DNA of 64,000 bases, taken from Pseudomonas sp. Q11. Its GTDB lineage: Bacteria; Pseudomonadota; Gammaproteobacteria; Pseudomonadales; Pseudomonadaceae. The notes below the pieces were generated by a model. It searched no databases and was not told the origin of the DNA. It saw only the letters and a list, made by a program, of their open reading frames with translations. This document shows, piece after piece, positions 29,928 through 38,676 of the stretch. The translations under genes and the position numbers were made by a program. How positions within the stretch are numbered: position 1 is the stretch's first letter; each line of letters opens with the position of its first letter. The stretch is from positions 62,001 through 126,000 of the forward strand of contig NZ_JAKNQY010000001.1 of assembly GCF_024494355.1 (NCBI RefSeq), in the 5' to 3' direction.

Positions 29928-32900
29928 AGATTCTCGCGATCCGTCTCAAGAACCTCGCCTCCCTGGCCGGGCCTTTCGAAATAGACTTCACTGCCGAACC
30001 GCTCGCCAGTGCCGGCCTGTTCGCCATCACCGGCCCCACGGGCGCCGGCAAGAGCACCCTGCTCGACGCCTTGTGCCTGGCGTTGTTCGGCGCCGTGCCG
30101 CGCCTCAACAACACCGGGCGCGACGCCAAGGTGCCGGACGCCGACGGTGAAATCGCCACGGGCGATCCGCGTACGCTGTTGCGCCGTGGTACGGGTGATG
30201 GTTACGCCGAAGTGGATTTTCGCGGCATCGACGGGCGCCGCTATCGGGCGCGCTGGGAAGCCAATCGTGCCCGGGAAAAAGCCGGCGGCAAGCTGCAAGC
30301 CAGTCGCCAGAGTCTGCGGGATCTGGACAACGACCAGTTGCTGGCGAGCCAGAAAGGCGAATACAAAGCCCAGCTCGAAGCGGCCCTGGGCCTGAACTTT
30401 GAACAGTTCACCCGTGCCGTGTTGCTGGCCCAGAGCGAGTTCAGTGCATTTCTCAAGGCCGATGACAACGACCGCAGCGAGCTGCTGGAAAAGCTCACCG
30501 ATACGGCCCTGTATACCCGACTGGGCCGGCGAGCCTTCGACAAGGCCAAACAGGCCAAAGAGTCCCACAAGCAATTGCAGGACCAGGCCACAGGCGTGAC
30601 ACCGCTGCCCCCCGAGGCTCGCGCCGAACTGGACCAGCGCTTCAACGAAGCCCAGCAACAGCTCAAGAACCAACAGGCGCAACTCAAGCAACTGGAGCAG
30701 CAACACACCTGGCTCAAGGAGCTGCGCCAGTTGCAAGACCAACAGGCCAGCGCCGCCGAGCAACTGCAACAAGCCCAAGCCGACTGGAACGCCCTGGCCG
30801 ACGAACGCCTGAAGCTGACCCGCCTGGAACAACTTGCGCCGCAACGACATCAATTCATCCGCCAGACGGAACTGACCCGCCAGCTCGAACCCTTGGCGGT
30901 ACAGGTTCAGCAGCTCACCCAGCAACAGATCGACCTGCATGAACGCCAGGCCGAACTGGAGAAAGGCCTGGGCGCTGCGCAACTGGCGCTGACCGCGGCC
31001 CGGCAACAAAGCACCGACAGCGCACCCTTGCTGCGCCAGGCCTTTGAAGAACAAGGCACCCTCGCCCGCCTCGGCATGGACACCCGCCAAAGCACCGAAC
31101 GCCTGGAACACGCACAACACGCCTGTACCGAAGGCCAGCGCACCCTCGACACCCTGCTTGAGCAGCAAAAGCAGGTGGCCGGGCGCTTGCAGCGAATCGC
31201 CGAGGAGCTCGAGCAAAGCACTCACCTGGCGCCGCTGAGCGACGCCTGGAAGGCCTATCGTGATCGCCTCCAACAGCTGATGCTGATCGGCAACCGCCTG
31301 AACCAGGGTCAGGCCGAACTCGTCACCCTGGAGCAAAGCGCCGCTCACGCCGCCGAGGACCTGGCAACCCACCGGCAAAACCTCGAAGTGCTCTACAAGG
31401 AAGCCGACGCCGAACCGCAAGCGGTGGCCGAGCAGATCCAGTTGCTCGCGAATCTGTTGCAAGACAACCGCAAACAACTGCGGGCATTCGAGGATCTGGC
31501 GCGGCTCTGGGCCAGCCAGCAAGAGCTGGACAAACGTGGTGCCGAGCTTGAACAGCGCCAGCAACGGGCGTTACAGGAGCGCGACCGACTGGTGCGCGAA
31601 GGCAGCGAAGCCAAGGCCGAATTGGCGATTGCCGAACAGACCCTGAGCGTCACCCGCCAACTGCTGGAGCGCCAGCGTCTGGCCCGCAGCGAAAGCGTTG
31701 AACAACTGCGCGAACAGCTCAAGGATGACCAGCCATGCCCGGTGTGTGGCAGCGTCGAGCATCCTTACCATCAGCCCGAAGCCTTGCTGCAAAGCCTGGG
31801 GCGCTTTGATGAAACCGAAGAGGCCAACGCGCGCAAAGCCGTCGAGTCGCTCCATGAAAAGGTCATCGAACTGCGCGCGCAATACAGCGGCGTCATCGCC
31901 CAGCTCAAAGAACTCAAGCAGCAACAGGAGCAGCTCGCCAGCCAGCAGCAAAGTCTGGCGCCCAGCCTCGAAGGCCATCTGCTGTCAGCGCAACTGCTGG
32001 CCCAGGATGCGACCAAACGCGACGCCTGGCTGGAGCAGCAAAACAGTCAGCTAAGCCTGCGTATCAGCCAGGACGAACAACGCCAGGCCGCCCTGCTGAC
32101 CCTGCAACAGGACGCCGCGCGCCTGACGCAGCAATTGCGCCAGGCTGAAACCGCGCATCAGCAGGCATCCCTGCACCTGAACAATCAACAGCAGGAACTG
32201 GCCCGTGATCGCCAGCGCCTGGACGAGGAACTGAGCCACTTCAGTGCGTTGTTGCCGGCAGACACGTTACAGGCCCTGCGCACCGAGCCCGCCGCGACCT
32301 TCATGCAGCTTGACCAACAGATCTCTCAACGCCTGGCGCACCTGGAACAGCAACGCGACGAGCTGGGCGAACAGCTTCAGCGTCAACAGACCCTGGAAAA
32401 AGAGCAGGATCGCCAGCAAACCCGCCTCCAGCAGTTGGAGTTGGCGCAACGGCAACTGAGCGCCCTGACTGAACAACAGCAGGCCTGCCAGCAGAAGCTC
32501 ACGCAACTGCTGGGCGAGCACACCAGCGCCGAACAGTGGCAACAGCAACTCGACCAGGCTCTGGACCAGGCCCACAACGCCGAAACAGCGGCCAATCAAC
32601 AACTGCAAGCGTTGCGCCACAACCTGGTGGAACTGGCCGCCGAACTCAAAGCCCGCCAGGAACAGGCCCAAGCCCTGGACACCGAACACAAGACCCTGGC
32701 CGCTGGCATCGCACAATGGCGTGCCTGCCACCCGGAACTGGATAATACTTCTCTGGCGGCCTTGCTTGACCTGGATGAGCAAAGTGTCGGCCAGCTGCGC
32801 CAGCGACTGCTCAACAGCGAAAAAGCCATTGAACAGGCCCGCGTGTTGCTCACTGAACGTGAGCAGCGCGTGCAAAACCATCAGGCCCAGCACAACGGCA

Positions 32901-33565
32901 ACCTGGAATCTGAACAACTGGCCCAGGCCCTAACCGAACTTCAAGCCCAATTTACCGTCAGCGAACAACGTTGCGCCGAGCTACGCGCCGAACAGGCCGA
33001 AGACCAGCGCAGGCAGAACGCCAACCAGGCCCTGGCCCAGCAGATCGAACAGGCTTATACCGAATACCAGCGCTGGGCGCGACTCGATGCGCTGATCGGT
33101 TCGGCCACCGGCGACCGCTTCCGCAAGCTGGCCCAGGCATACAACCTCGACTTGCTGGTGCATCACGCCAACGTCCAGCTACGACAACTGGTGCGACGCT
33201 ACCGGCTCAAACGCGGTGGCAGCATGCTGGGGCTTTTGGTGATGGACACGGAGATGGGCGATGAACTGCGCTCGGTGCATTCGTTGTCCGGTGGTGAAAC
33301 CTTCCTCGTCTCCCTGGCCCTGGCGCTGGGCCTGGCCTCGATGGCGTCCAGCACGCTGAAAATCGAATCGCTGTTCATTGACGAAGGCTTCGGTAGCCTG
33401 GACCCTGAATCCCTGCAACTGGCCATGGATGCTCTCGACGGTTTGCAAGCCCAAGGGCGCAAGGTCGCGGTGATTTCCCACGTGCAGGAAATGCATGAGC
33501 GGATCCCGGTGCAGATCCAGGTTCGTCGTCAAGGTAATGGCTTGAGTACCGTGGAGGTGAAATGA
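29924..33565 (+). CDS. sbcC: Exonuclease subunit SbcC (SMC-like ATPase)
   Basis: This 1213-residue Rad50-type ATPase has Walker A GPTGAGKST near residue 37 and long Gln/Leu/Glu-rich coiled coils on both sides of a zinc hook CPVCG at about residue 604. The C-terminal part holds the signature SLSGGETFLVSLALALGLA and Walker B FIDEGFGSLDPESL. Length and architecture are normal for pseudomonads. It holds SbcD at DNA ends and uses ATP to control cleavage. It overlaps sbcD upstream and the GST-like gene downstream by 4 bp each, so the three genes form one translationally coupled operon. Confidence 0.95.
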   Translation: MKILAIRLKNLASLAGPFEIDFTAEPLASAGLFAITGPTGAGKSTLLDALCLALFGAVPRLNNTGRDAKVPDADGEIATGDPRTLLRRGTGDGYAEVDFRGIDGRRYRARWEANRAREKAGGKLQASRQSLRDLDNDQLLASQKGEYKAQLEAALGLNFEQFTRAVLLAQSEFSAFLKADDNDRSELLEKLTDTALYTRLGRRAFDKAKQAKESHKQLQDQATGVTPLPPEARAELDQRFNEAQQQLKNQQAQLKQLEQQHTWLKELRQLQDQQASAAEQLQQAQADWNALADERLKLTRLEQLAPQRHQFIRQTELTRQLEPLAVQVQQLTQQQIDLHERQAELEKGLGAAQLALTAARQQSTDSAPLLRQAFEEQGTLARLGMDTRQSTERLEHAQHACTEGQRTLDTLLEQQKQVAGRLQRIAEELEQSTHLAPLSDAWKAYRDRLQQLMLIGNRLNQGQAELVTLEQSAAHAAEDLATHRQNLEVLYKEADAEPQAVAEQIQLLANLLQDNRKQLRAFEDLARLWASQQELDKRGAELEQRQQRALQERDRLVREGSEAKAELAIAEQTLSVTRQLLERQRLARSESVEQLREQLKDDQPCPVCGSVEHPYHQPEALLQSLGRFDETEEANARKAVESLHEKVIELRAQYSGVIAQLKELKQQQEQLASQQQSLAPSLEGHLLSAQLLAQDATKRDAWLEQQNSQLSLRISQDEQRQAALLTLQQDAARLTQQLRQAETAHQQASLHLNNQQQELARDRQRLDEELSHFSALLPADTLQALRTEPAATFMQLDQQISQRLAHLEQQRDELGEQLQRQQTLEKEQDRQQTRLQQLELAQRQLSALTEQQQACQQKLTQLLGEHTSAEQWQQQLDQALDQAHNAETAANQQLQALRHNLVELAAELKARQEQAQALDTEHKTLAAGIAQWRACHPELDNTSLAALLDLDEQSVGQLRQRLLNSEKAIEQARVLLTEREQRVQNHQAQHNGNLESEQLAQALTELQAQFTVSEQRCAELRAEQAEDQRRQNANQALAQQIEQAYTEYQRWARLDALIGSATGDRFRKLAQAYNLDLLVHHANVQLRQLVRRYRLKRGGSMLGLLVMDTEMGDELRSVHSLSGGETFLVSLALALGLASMASSTLKIESLFIDEGFGSLDPESLQLAMDALDGLQAQGRKVAVISHVQEMHERIPVQIQVRRQGNGLSTVEVK

Positions 33566-34164
33566 GCCGCGCCACGCTCTACTCCTTCCGGCGTTGTCCC
33601 TACGCGATGCGGGCGCGCATGGCGTTGCGCTACAGCGCGGTCGAATTGAACATTGTCGAAGTCAGCCTCAAGGCCAAGCCGCTCGAGATGCTGGCGCTTT
33701 CCAGCAAGGGCACGGTGCCGGTGCTGCAGGTTGATGGACGGGTGATCGATGAGAGCCTGGAGATCATGAACTGGGCCCTGGCGCAGCACGATCCGGATAA
33801 TTGGAGATTGCGCGGCGACCTCAAAGGCCAGGCGTTGACGGCAGCGCTGATCGAGGAGAACGATCAGGTCTTCAAGCTTCATCTGAACCGCTACAAATAC
33901 CCCGAGCGCCATCCCGAATACCCTCTGGAGCATTATCGGGCCGAGGGCGAGGTCTTCCTGCGTCGACTGGAAGGGTTACTTGACACGCAGTCCTTTCTGA
34001 TTGCCGATCACCAGAGCCTGGCCGATGTGGCGCTGATGCCGTTCGTGCGGCAGTTTGCTCATGTGGACCGCGAATGGTTTGCCCAAGCGCCCTACCCTCA
34101 TTTGCAGCGCTGGCTGCAACGCTTTCTGGATTCTGAGCTTTTCGTGGCGATCATGGCCAAGTAA
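33562..34164 (+). CDS. Glutathione S-transferase family protein
   Basis: The 200-residue protein has an N-terminal thioredoxin-like half with the CPYAMRARMAL motif (cysteine near residue 12), the cis-proline segment GTVPVLQVDGRVIDESLEIMNW and an all-helical C-terminal half ending in PYPHLQRWLQRFL. The CPYA start recalls glutaredoxin-like omega or zeta-type GSTs, where the cysteine is catalytic. The substrate is unknown. It overlaps the sbcC stop codon by 4 bp and is thus tied to the sbcDC operon; a functional link to DNA repair is not evident. Confidence 0.85.
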   Translation: MSRATLYSFRRCPYAMRARMALRYSAVELNIVEVSLKAKPLEMLALSSKGTVPVLQVDGRVIDESLEIMNWALAQHDPDNWRLRGDLKGQALTAALIEENDQVFKLHLNRYKYPERHPEYPLEHYRAEGEVFLRRLEGLLDTQSFLIADHQSLADVALMPFVRQFAHVDREWFAQAPYPHLQRWLQRFLDSELFVAIMAK

Positions 34165-34184
34165 CTGCCTTGCCACAAAAGCGA

Positions 34185-34442
34185 TCAGATCGCCGCGCCA
34201 CAGATTCGAGCCTTTGCGCAATCCACCAGAAATGGTCCAAATGACGCAATCCTGGGCTTGATCGGCGCACTCCCCATCATCGCTCCCAAAGCCTTGGCAA
34301 CCAGGATGTTCTGGGCAATGTTGTGGTTGCACTCGATGGTCCGCGCCAGGGATCCCGCCGAAGCCTGTCCCATGCCCAACAAAGAAAAACCGTTGGTGAT
34401 CAAAGCCAGAAACGCGATCACCCAGAATCTGCTCCGGCTCAT
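34185..34442 (-). CDS. Small hydrophobic protein, unknown
   Basis: The 85-residue frame starts with a membrane segment (RFWVIAFLALITNGFSLLGMG), followed by a mildly hydrophobic region (NILVAKALGAMMGSAPI). No family is recognised. Its ATG overlaps the stop of the upstream small gene (ATGA), which suggests coupling, but no ribosome binding site of its own is seen. It could be a decayed fragment of a larger membrane protein. Confidence is therefore moderate to low. Confidence 0.4.
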   Translation of the reverse strand: MSRSRFWVIAFLALITNGFSLLGMGQASAGSLARTIECNHNIAQNILVAKALGAMMGSAPIKPRIASFGPFLVDCAKARICGAAI

Positions 34443-34642
34443 GCGCCGACAGCCGCATTGGCAACGCCATGTTCAGCGGAAGCATGATGTTCAGCGGCAG
34501 CGGAAGGCCGGGAAGCCTGAAGGGGTGTGTCAATGAAGCCTTGGTACTGGACACCAAGGCTGACCCCCAGCACCAATGCCACGTAAAGCCCAATGGCTAT
34601 GTAGGCGCCCTGTTTGGCAGAAGAAAGGATTGCGCTGGCCAT
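34439..34642 (-). CDS. Small single-span membrane protein, unknown
   Basis: The start is placed at ATG 34642, which has a GGAGAACCCC ribosome binding site; a GTG six codons earlier is possible but lies before that site. The 67-residue product has one membrane helix (AYIAIGLYVALVLGVSLGV) and a His/Ala-rich tail (AAAEHHASAEHGVANAAVGA). No family is recognised. Together with the overlapping gene at 34185 it may form a two-gene unit of small membrane proteins. Confidence 0.5.
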   Translation of the reverse strand: MASAILSSAKQGAYIAIGLYVALVLGVSLGVQYQGFIDTPLQASRPSAAAEHHASAEHGVANAAVGA

Positions 34643-34755
34643 GGGGTTCTCCGTGGGCACGTTTCGATGCCCACAGAATCAATCAAATAAACCGAAACAA
34701 ATAGCAAACATTATGCATAGCAGTCATCAGTTCTATTGATTGTGACCCGGCCCGC

Positions 34756-34881
34756 TCAGTCGCTTAGCAGGCTCAATAATCGCTCACGGGCAACGTCCGG
34801 CTCGCCAAGGGTCGGCTGGGCAGCCGAGACAATGGGGGTGGAATAGAGAAACAGCAGCATCACCGCCAGACGCATCGCCAT
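34756..34881 (-). CDS. Short secreted peptide ORF (41 aa)
   Basis: This frame is shorter than usual gene-calling limits. It encodes a clear signal peptide (MAMRLAVMLLFLYSTPIVSA) and a 21-residue mature part ending in ERLLSLLSD. A weak AGAGA ribosome binding site precedes the ATG. The second in-frame ATG two codons later is an alternative start. No homologue is known to me. It lies in a group of four small minus-strand genes. Confidence 0.4.
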   Translation of the reverse strand: MAMRLAVMLLFLYSTPIVSAAQPTLGEPDVARERLLSLLSD

Positions 34882-34982
34882 AGTGTCGATCTCTTGTTGG
34901 AGAAGGAGTCAATTTACTAGCGTCAAATTTAAACACATGGCTAAGTGATATTACAGCAAGTTTTTCATAGGAACAGGCAAAG

Positions 34983-35027
34983 CCTGCGATTTTTTCTCTT
35001 CTAGAAGATGAAAAGATCGCAGGCTTC
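34983..35027 (-). terminator. Hairpin after the 59-aa secreted protein gene
   Basis: A long stem (gcctgcgatc / gatcgcaggc with matching inner tctt/aaga parts) lies just downstream of the gene at 35043-35222. It has a T-rich run within the stem but no clean T tract after it. It is probably a terminator or 3' stabiliser. Confidence 0.5.
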
Positions 35028-35042
35028 AATCTGAAGCTCGGT

Positions 35043-35222
35043 TCAGTGTTGGGTCTTGTGGTCCAGCGCGGCGTAGAAGTTGGCGCTCTGTTGCAGGTAT
35101 TTTTCGGTGTAGCTTTGGGTGCGGTTTTTCTTGTCGCTGATTTCGATGCTGGCACTGGCTGGCAGCGCCACGGTGGCGGAGATAGCGGAAGCAGCGATCA
35201 CAGAAAAGAGATTCAGATTCAT
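35043..35222 (-). CDS. Small secreted protein (59 aa), unknown
   Basis: ATG 35222 is preceded by GAGGA at good spacing. The product has a signal peptide (LFSVIAASAISATVALPASA) and a 35-residue charged mature part with Tyr, Gln and Lys. Similar small signal-peptide proteins are common and paralogous in fluorescent pseudomonads, as I recall, but no function is assigned. The longer frame to 35315 adds a region without ribosome binding site and would hide the signal peptide. A hairpin follows the gene. Confidence 0.65.
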   Translation of the reverse strand: MNLNLFSVIAASAISATVALPASASIEISDKKNRTQSYTEKYLQQSANFYAALDHKTQH

Positions 35223-35389
35223 GTCGGTAGTCCTCGGATGAGTTGGCTTATCTGCCCGGTTGGGCCGTGAAGCAAACTTACGCGCCGAGGCGTCTCGCTT
35301 TGAAATGCTTTGCACTACTAGCGACTATCAGTCTCGTTGATACAACGGCGCAGGCCCCGGGAATCGGGTCCTGCGGTCTATTGATGAGT

Positions 35390-36565
35390 CTATTGACGGA
35401 GCATGAACTTAAGATCGCTCGGTGCATCCATCGCCAGCTTCTGCACGGTTTTCCCCAGCAGGCCGGTCTGGGGATCACGCCCAACGACCACGATCTGGTT
35501 GCTCTTCTGATTGGCGATCAGCAGGAATTTCTCGCTCGGATCGAGGCTGAATTCCCGCGGATGATCCCCCTCCACGGAGCGGCGCTGAAGCTCTTTCAGC
35601 GTGCCGGCAGCCGGGTCGATGGCGAACACCAGCACTTCGTTGGTGGTGCCACGATTGCTCACGTACAGGAATTTGCCATCCCTGGAGGCATGCAGCGCTG
35701 CCGCCGCCCTGCCTGGCTGTGGTTTGCCCGCTGCCAGGTCAACCAGTTGCCGCTGGGTCAAACGCCCGTCCTGATAATCGAACACCGCCACCTGGGCGGT
35801 CATTTCCATCGTCAACCACGCATGCTTGCCATCGCCACTGAAGAGCAAATGGCGTGGCCCGCTACCGGGTGGCAGTTGCACGAATGCCGGTTCGGCGGCG
35901 GTCAACGGCCGCTCTGGATTAGCCTTGGGGTCATATCGATAGACGAATACCTTGTCCGCTCCCAGGTCGCTGGCGAACACGTATTTGCCATCGGGCGAAG
36001 ACACGGCCGAGTGCACATGGGCGGACATCTGCCGCTCGGGATTGACCCGGCTCGGTTGATGGCTGCTCAGTTGCACCACCGACGACAGCTTGCCGTCGGC
36101 CCCAACCGGCAGCACCGCCAGGGTGCCACCCGGGTCTTCCATCACCGAATAGTTGCTGACCAGCAAATGCCGACCATCGCCGCTGAGGCTCGAATGAGTC
36201 GATTCGTTGCCCAATGACTGCACCTGGCTGATCAGGCTCAGCTCATGGGTCTTCGGGTCAATGGCGTAGCTGCTGACCTTGCCCACCGGGTCTTTCTGCC
36301 CCGGTCCGTTTTCATTGACCACGAACAGCCGGCTCATGTCATTGGAAAGGGTCAGCCACGATGGGTTGTCGGTCTTGATCACTTGCAACGGCTGGGCGTC
36401 GAGCTGGCCGTTGCGGCTGTCGAATTGCAGACGGTAGATGCCCTGGCTCTGGCCGGCGGTATAGGAACCCACCAGCAGTTGATGGCGCTCATCGGTCTCT
36501 GCCTGGACGCCCATGGCGCCCACGCTGCCGGCCATCAACAAGGGCCAGAAACTACGCGTCCTCAT
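35390..36565 (-). CDS. Periplasmic lactonase family protein (7-bladed beta-propeller, Pgl-like)
   Basis: The start at ATG 36565 has a GAGGAAG site; it gives 391 residues with a signal peptide (SFWPLLMAGSVGAMGVQA). The body is the YbhE/6-phosphogluconolactonase-like propeller, with typical blades such as LLVGSYTAG, SAHVHSAVSSPDGKYVFASDLGADKVFVY and GPRHLLFSGDGKHAWLTME. Family members hydrolyse sugar lactones. Being exported, this one would act on periplasmic lactones, which fits the aldonate transport and breakdown genes next door. It overlaps the DUF5629 gene by 14 bp; its ribosome binding site lies in the codons of that protein's acidic tail. Confidence 0.85.
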   Translation of the reverse strand: MRTRSFWPLLMAGSVGAMGVQAETDERHQLLVGSYTAGQSQGIYRLQFDSRNGQLDAQPLQVIKTDNPSWLTLSNDMSRLFVVNENGPGQKDPVGKVSSYAIDPKTHELSLISQVQSLGNESTHSSLSGDGRHLLVSNYSVMEDPGGTLAVLPVGADGKLSSVVQLSSHQPSRVNPERQMSAHVHSAVSSPDGKYVFASDLGADKVFVYRYDPKANPERPLTAAEPAFVQLPPGSGPRHLLFSGDGKHAWLTMEMTAQVAVFDYQDGRLTQRQLVDLAAGKPQPGRAAAALHASRDGKFLYVSNRGTTNEVLVFAIDPAAGTLKELQRRSVEGDHPREFSLDPSEKFLLIANQKSNQIVVVGRDPQTGLLGKTVQKLAMDAPSDLKFMLRQ

Positions 36566-36848
36566 GTTCGTCTTCCTCATCGTCGTGGCCGCTGGTTGCT
36601 TCCACGCACTCCAGGTGGTGGTCGCCCACATCACTGCTGATGCTCCAACGCTTCGAGACGTTGTCGAATGTCGCGGCCTTCATTTGGTCCGGCGTGAAAC
36701 GCCAATGCTCGAGGGTGCGACCGTTCATACACTCGACGTGCAACTGGTCCTGATCGTCGAAGGCAAAATTGAAAGCGTACAGCGTGTCGATGATCAGCAT
36801 GTCGCAGTGTTCGAGGGCTTCCAGCAGAGTGTCAGTTACGGCAGTCAT
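36552..36848 (-). CDS. DUF5629 family protein
   Basis: The 98-residue product has the compact alpha/beta pattern of Pseudomonas DUF5629 proteins (LLEALEHCDMLIIDTLYAFNFAF) and ends in a strongly acidic tail (DDEEDEHEDA). Function is unknown and no signal peptide is seen. The ATG at 36848 lacks a strong ribosome binding site. Its last 14 bp overlap the lactonase gene, so the two are translated from one transcript. A REPIN lies upstream. Confidence 0.75.
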   Translation of the reverse strand: MTAVTDTLLEALEHCDMLIIDTLYAFNFAFDDQDQLHVECMNGRTLEHWRFTPDQMKAATFDNVSKRWSISSDVGDHHLECVEATSGHDDEEDEHEDA

Positions 36849-36945
36849 GGCGATCAGTCGGTCGTTGGGAAAGTGCTCATGATAACCCAATGTCGGAGTG
36901 GGCCTTGGGTCATAAGATTCGAAAACGCTGTTGGCTGACAGATCG

Positions 36946-37046
36946 CCATCGCGAGCAGGCTCGCTCCCACAATTGGATTTGCAGCGAACACAAAACTTGT
37001 ATTCACCACTAATCCACTGTGGGAGCGAGCCTGCTCGCGATAGCGG
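36946..37046. repeat. REPIN, cgagcaggctcgctcccac family
   Basis: Arms atcgcgagcaggctcgctcc and the inverse at 37018-37044 enclose about 50 bp. It separates DUF5629 from the aldehyde dehydrogenase gene. The same family is present at 52976 and 60741. Confidence 0.85.
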
Positions 37047-37083
37047 CAGCCCATTCAACCTCAATGCAACGGCCTGACTGTGA

Positions 37084-38664
37084 TCAGAGCGCCTCGCGCC
37101 CCGACACCCCATCGACCAACCGCTGGATGCCCAACGGGTTGGCGTTTTGCAACGGCTCGGGCAACAGGCTGTCGGGGTAGTTCTGGAAGCACACCGGGCG
37201 CAGGAAACGATCGATCGCCAGCGTACCCACCGAAGTCCCACGGGCATCGGAAGTCGCCGGGTAAGGCCCGCCATGGACCATCGAGTCGCAGACCTCGACA
37301 CCGGTTGGATAACCGTTGAGCAGGATGCGACCAACCTTTTGCTCCAGCAACGGAGTCAATTCGCTGAACCGCTCGAAATCCGCTGGTTCGCCGATCATGG
37401 TTGCGGTCAATTGACCGTGCAGGCCGTGCAGCGCGGCGCTGAGTTGCGCCTGGTCCGCCACTTCGACGAAGACCGTGGTCGGGCCGAACACTTCTTCTTG
37501 AAGCGCCTCGTCACCGTTGATCAACAAGTTGGCGTCAGCCTTGAACAACTGCGGCTGGGCCTTGTTGCCCTGTTGCGCACGCCCGGCCAGATGTTCGATG
37601 CCCGGGTGGGCCAGCAACTTCTGCAGGCCCTTGCCGTAGCTTTGCAGTGTGCCGGCGTTGAGCATGGTTTGCGGGGCCTGATCGCCGATCAGCGCGGCCA
37701 CCTGCTGGGTGAAGGCGGTAAACTGCGGCGAGCGAATGCCGATCACCAGGCCCGGGTTGGTACAGAATTGGCCGCAGCCCTGCACCACCGAGGCGGTCAG
37801 GTCGCGTGCGATGCTCTCGGCGCGGGTCTCCAGCGCTTGCGGCAATACGATCACGGGGTTGATGCTCGACATCTCGGCGAATACCGGGATGGGTTGTGGC
37901 CGCGCGGCGGCCATGTCGCACAGGGCTCGGCCACCCTTGAGGGAGCCGGTGAAGCCTACCGCCTGGATCGCCGGATGCTTGACCAGCCATTCGCCCACAC
38001 CGCCGCCGTAGATCATGTTGAACACGCCGGCCGGCATCGAAGTCTTTTCGGCCGCACGGATAATCGCATCAGCCACCCACTCGGCCGTCGCCATATGGCC
38101 GCTGTGGGCCTTGAACACCACCGGGCAACCGGCCGCCAGGGCCGACGCCGTGTCGCCACCGGCGGTGGAAAACGCCAGGGGGAAGTTACTGGCGCCGAAC
38201 ACTGCCACCGGGCCGAGGCCGATGCGGTACTGGCGCAGGTCTGGACGGGGTAGCGGCGTGCGCTCAGGCAGCGCGCGGTCGATGCGCGCGCCGTAGAAAT
38301 CGCCGCGACGCAAGACCTTGGCGAACAGACGCATCTGACCGCTGGTGCGACCGCGCTCACCCTGGATCCGCGCCGCCGGTAACGCAGTTTCCCGGCAGAC
38401 CACGGCCACGAATTCATCGCCCAATGCATCCAGTTCATCGGCAATGGCTTCGAGGAACTCGGCCCGGCGCACCGCGCTCAGGCTGCGGTAGGCCGGATAA
38501 GCGGCAGCCGCGGCCTTGGCAGCGGCGTCGACTTCTTCGGCCGTGGCCTGGATGAATTCATGGGGCAAGGCCTCGCCGGTGCTGGCGTCGACGCTCTGCA
38601 GGCGAGTCTGGCCGGCCGCGCTGCGCGCGCCGCCGATGTAGTTGTGACCAAGGATCTGGTTCAT
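37084..38664 (-). CDS. Aldehyde dehydrogenase, probable 2-oxoglutarate semialdehyde dehydrogenase
   Basis: This 526-residue member of the NADP-type ketoglutarate semialdehyde dehydrogenase group has the catalytic cysteine in GCGQFCTNPG (C301). Other marks are FGASNFPLAFS, HSGHMATAEWV and GFTGSLKGGRALCDMA in the cofactor region. Enzymes of this type oxidise 2,5-dioxopentanoate to 2-oxoglutarate, the last step of non-phosphorylating pentonate and hexarate pathways. It starts 12 bp after the FAH-type dehydratase gene, so both are in one operon. The assignment rests on family and context. Confidence 0.88.
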   Translation of the reverse strand: MNQILGHNYIGGARSAAGQTRLQSVDASTGEALPHEFIQATAEEVDAAAKAAAAAYPAYRSLSAVRRAEFLEAIADELDALGDEFVAVVCRETALPAARIQGERGRTSGQMRLFAKVLRRGDFYGARIDRALPERTPLPRPDLRQYRIGLGPVAVFGASNFPLAFSTAGGDTASALAAGCPVVFKAHSGHMATAEWVADAIIRAAEKTSMPAGVFNMIYGGGVGEWLVKHPAIQAVGFTGSLKGGRALCDMAAARPQPIPVFAEMSSINPVIVLPQALETRAESIARDLTASVVQGCGQFCTNPGLVIGIRSPQFTAFTQQVAALIGDQAPQTMLNAGTLQSYGKGLQKLLAHPGIEHLAGRAQQGNKAQPQLFKADANLLINGDEALQEEVFGPTTVFVEVADQAQLSAALHGLHGQLTATMIGEPADFERFSELTPLLEQKVGRILLNGYPTGVEVCDSMVHGGPYPATSDARGTSVGTLAIDRFLRPVCFQNYPDSLLPEPLQNANPLGIQRLVDGVSGREAL

Positions 38665-38676
38665 CGCAAGTCTCCT

